A DNA stretch of 64,000 bases from Terriglobia bacterium. Lineage in GTDB: Bacteria > Acidobacteriota > Terriglobia > UBA7540. This document shows positions 62,092-64,000 of the stretch, in pieces. The DNA is taken from assembly GCA_035712365.1 (NCBI GenBank), contig DASTAW010000015.1:62001-126000 (forward strand), written 5' to 3'. Every line of letters starts with the position of its first letter. Positions within the stretch are counted from its first letter, which is position 1. Below the pieces are notes generated by a model. It made no database searches and was not told the origin of the DNA. It saw only the letters and a program-made list of their open reading frames with translations. Position numbers and translations under genes: made by a program.

Positions 62092-64000
62092 ATGCGTAAG
62101 CACTTCCTATGTTTTCTAATCCTGGCGGGGTTCGTGTTCTTCACTGCGGTCAGCAGCGTGAAAGGACAGGCCCCGCTTCCTGGACCTCTCGACCTGACGC
62201 ACCAACCCTCCGACACGTTGATGAAGGTTTACGCACAAATTCGTCAACTGGCCGGCAGCAATCAGGCGGCTGCCGCCGAAAACGCAGACTGGAAAAAGGA
62301 CGCCGCCACTTTCCATCTTACGAACGGACAGATGACGCTGGCGGCTCCGGTGGCAGGCCGGGTGCTCGGAGCTGTGTTTACCGGTAATGGGAACTTCGAA
62401 CTCGACCCGCCCACGCCTGCCGAGCAGCACCAGATTGCGCGGTTTGCCAAGGCCCCCAAGCTGAACGACACTTTTCACCAGGCCATCTTTCTCTTCACGG
62501 ATGATTCCCTCCAAGAACTTCAGAAACTCATGGTTTTCCAGCCTCGCGGCGACGCCGCAGCGGCAGGCAAGGCCCTGGATGACGCGCAAAAGAAATTTTC
62601 GGAAAGCTTCAACGACTGGACGGACAATGTTCGCAATGGCAATTTCCAGATGCAAAATATCCCGGCACGCATGCTCGCCGACCTCACCGACCCGACCAGC
62701 CGGGGATTTTTCCTCGCAGACTTCAAAGGAGGGCATTCAGGGAATCTGCTGTTCGTGATTAGTTGGAACCGTCCGACGCTCGTCCTGCCTTCTCTCGGTA
62801 ACGACGAAGAAGAAATTCTGATCCACTATGATCGAGGCAGTTACTGGGAGTGGTGGGCCGGATTTCATCTTGTCTCGGAGTACGCCAAGGCGCCCTGGCC
62901 TGAGCATCTAACCCAGCTCGCGCACTGCGGCAAGGAAACGATTGAAGCGGTGATCAACGATCACGCCCGGCTTTCCGCCACAGCCGAAATGCTGGCTGAA
63001 GTTCCCTCGGCCCGGTTGCGGCTGCTCCCCCTCAACCTTCGCGGGGTGTTGCGGATTCAAGCCGTGACGGATGGGTCCGGCAACAAGCTTGCGTTCATTC
63101 AGGAAGGTCGCAAGCTCGACAGCGATCCCTGGGTGGTCCTAGCGGCGCCTGCCGAACCCGGGCAAGCTTTCACTCTCAAGATTATCTATGCCGAAGACTC
63201 CACATCCGACAGCCATATCATCCAACAGAGAGGCAGCGGGCTTTATTACGTAACCTCGCGCGAATCCTGGTACCCGAACTTCGGTGGCTTCAATGACCGT
63301 ACAGAATTCCATCTGCGCATCACTTCACCGAAGAGATACGAACTGGCTGCCACCGGGCGGCTGGTGAAAACCCAGAAAGACCACGATACCCTGACCACGG
63401 AGTGGGAATCACAGCTTCCCTTTCCCGTCGCCGGCTTTAACTACGGCGACTTCGTCACCAAGTCGGCGTCCGACTCCAATCTGACCGTCAATGCTTATGC
63501 CGGCAAGGAGGTGCCCAACGAGTTGAAGCAGGTCCAGAACACACTCGACGTTGCCGGACTCGTTACCCGAGGCGATGCCGCCGCCGAGTATGGAATCCTG
63601 ACTGGCGGCTTTAACACGGCGTCAAACACGCTGTACGCAGCCAAGGTCAGCCTTGCAGCCATGCGACTTTATGAGGACTATTTCGGGCCGCTGCCGTTCA
63701 AAACCATCTCCGTCACCGAGCAACCGGTCCTCGGTTACGGCCAGAGCTGGCCCACTTTGATCTTTCTGCCTTACGACTCCCTGCTGGACTCCACCACGCG
63801 TAACAACCTGCACTTGCAAGACACGGGCGAGGCGCGCGAGTTCTACAATCTGGTGGCGGCGCATGAAATGTCCCATCAATGGTGGGGGCATCTGGTCGGA
63901 TGGAAGACCTACCGGGACCAGTGGCTTTCAGAAGGTTTTGCGGAATTTTCCTCCGCCCTATACCTCCAGGCTACGGAACCAAAAAAATGGGACGATTTCT
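62092..64000 (+). CDS. M1-family aminopeptidase-like metalloprotease (3' end outside window)
   Basis: The frame runs open from the ATG at 62092, with GGGAGG upstream, to the window edge, giving 636 residues so far. A signal peptide (HFLCFLILAGFVFFTAVSSV) precedes a roughly 270-residue N-terminal region. A beta-sandwich follows (ESWYPNFGGFNDRTEFHLRI). The catalytic domain has the zinc motif HEMSHQWWGH near residue 591 and the third ligand Glu 18 residues later in SEGFAEFSS. The exopeptidase GAMEN motif is absent; GYGQSWPTLIFLPYDSLLD stands in its place, as in other secreted bacterial M1 relatives. Confidence 0.9.
   Translation, partial: MRKHFLCFLILAGFVFFTAVSSVKGQAPLPGPLDLTHQPSDTLMKVYAQIRQLAGSNQAAAAENADWKKDAATFHLTNGQMTLAAPVAGRVLGAVFTGNGNFELDPPTPAEQHQIARFAKAPKLNDTFHQAIFLFTDDSLQELQKLMVFQPRGDAAAAGKALDDAQKKFSESFNDWTDNVRNGNFQMQNIPARMLADLTDPTSRGFFLADFKGGHSGNLLFVISWNRPTLVLPSLGNDEEEILIHYDRGSYWEWWAGFHLVSEYAKAPWPEHLTQLAHCGKETIEAVINDHARLSATAEMLAEVPSARLRLLPLNLRGVLRIQAVTDGSGNKLAFIQEGRKLDSDPWVVLAAPAEPGQAFTLKIIYAEDSTSDSHIIQQRGSGLYYVTSRESWYPNFGGFNDRTEFHLRITSPKRYELAATGRLVKTQKDHDTLTTEWESQLPFPVAGFNYGDFVTKSASDSNLTVNAYAGKEVPNELKQVQNTLDVAGLVTRGDAAAEYGILTGGFNTASNTLYAAKVSLAAMRLYEDYFGPLPFKTISVTEQPVLGYGQSWPTLIFLPYDSLLDSTTRNNLHLQDTGEAREFYNLVAAHEMSHQWWGHLVGWKTYRDQWLSEGFAEFSSALYLQATEPKKWDDF

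Overview
The window looks like a GC-rich bacterial chromosome segment from a diderm, most likely an Acidobacteriota (inference). The grounds are a lipid A operon, several TonB-type proteins, a TonB-dependent receptor with an N-terminal carboxypeptidase-regulatory-like domain, a BlaI/M56 pair whose M56 protein carries extra regulatory-like and TonB domains, and many GT-C membrane proteins. No rRNA or other marker is present to settle the phylum. Both edges cut genes: a B12-binding radical SAM protein at the left and an M1 aminopeptidase at the right.

Layout. (1) 2-7555: a tightly overlapping seven-gene plus-strand operon with two B12-binding radical SAM proteins, three SAM methyltransferases, an amidohydrolase and a SPASM-type radical SAM protein. 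It looks like an uncharacterised small-molecule pathway and is the best candidate for a new system. (2) 7698-17424: an outer-membrane porin plus a secreted cupredoxin, a GIDE-like membrane protein, an orphan sigma-54 activator, an orphan NarL-type regulator, a structured intergenic region, then a TonB protein and an M48 peptidase. (3) 17549-32165: a surface-glycan region with GT-C membrane proteins, a methyltransferase, an FAD oxidoreductase, a DPM-like GT2, a homologue of plant reversibly glycosylated polypeptide (GT75), a GDP-mannose 3,5-epimerase, GtrA and a sulfatase-fold hydrolase lacking the usual cysteine. (4) 32672-37673: a TonB receptor, a Cys/Met-rich small protein and a BlaI/M56 module with a readable promoter and two operators.

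(5) 37749-48669: core genes amrA-like, pgsA, miaA-hfq-hflX, a TonB protein, the lipid A operon fabZ-lpxA-lpxI with a GnnA-like oxidoreductase, then folD and coaE. (6) 48823-53199: two secreted or sugar-related proteins, a three-Cys-motif gene pair whose partner (TcmP) is frameshifted, and an A-rich repeat. (7) 53200-59938: a DUF374 acyltransferase, ETF-ubiquinone oxidoreductase, a YfgM-like TPR protein, an AI-2E family permease, tRNA-Phe, and a ClpA/B D2-like AAA+ protein paired with a small unknown protein behind an inverted repeat. (8) 60300-61811: an insertion sequence flanked by 17-bp direct repeats, with a frameshifted transposase, followed by the M1 peptidase.

All functional calls come from reading motifs in the translations; no database search was run. 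Start codons were chosen from Shine-Dalgarno matches where visible.
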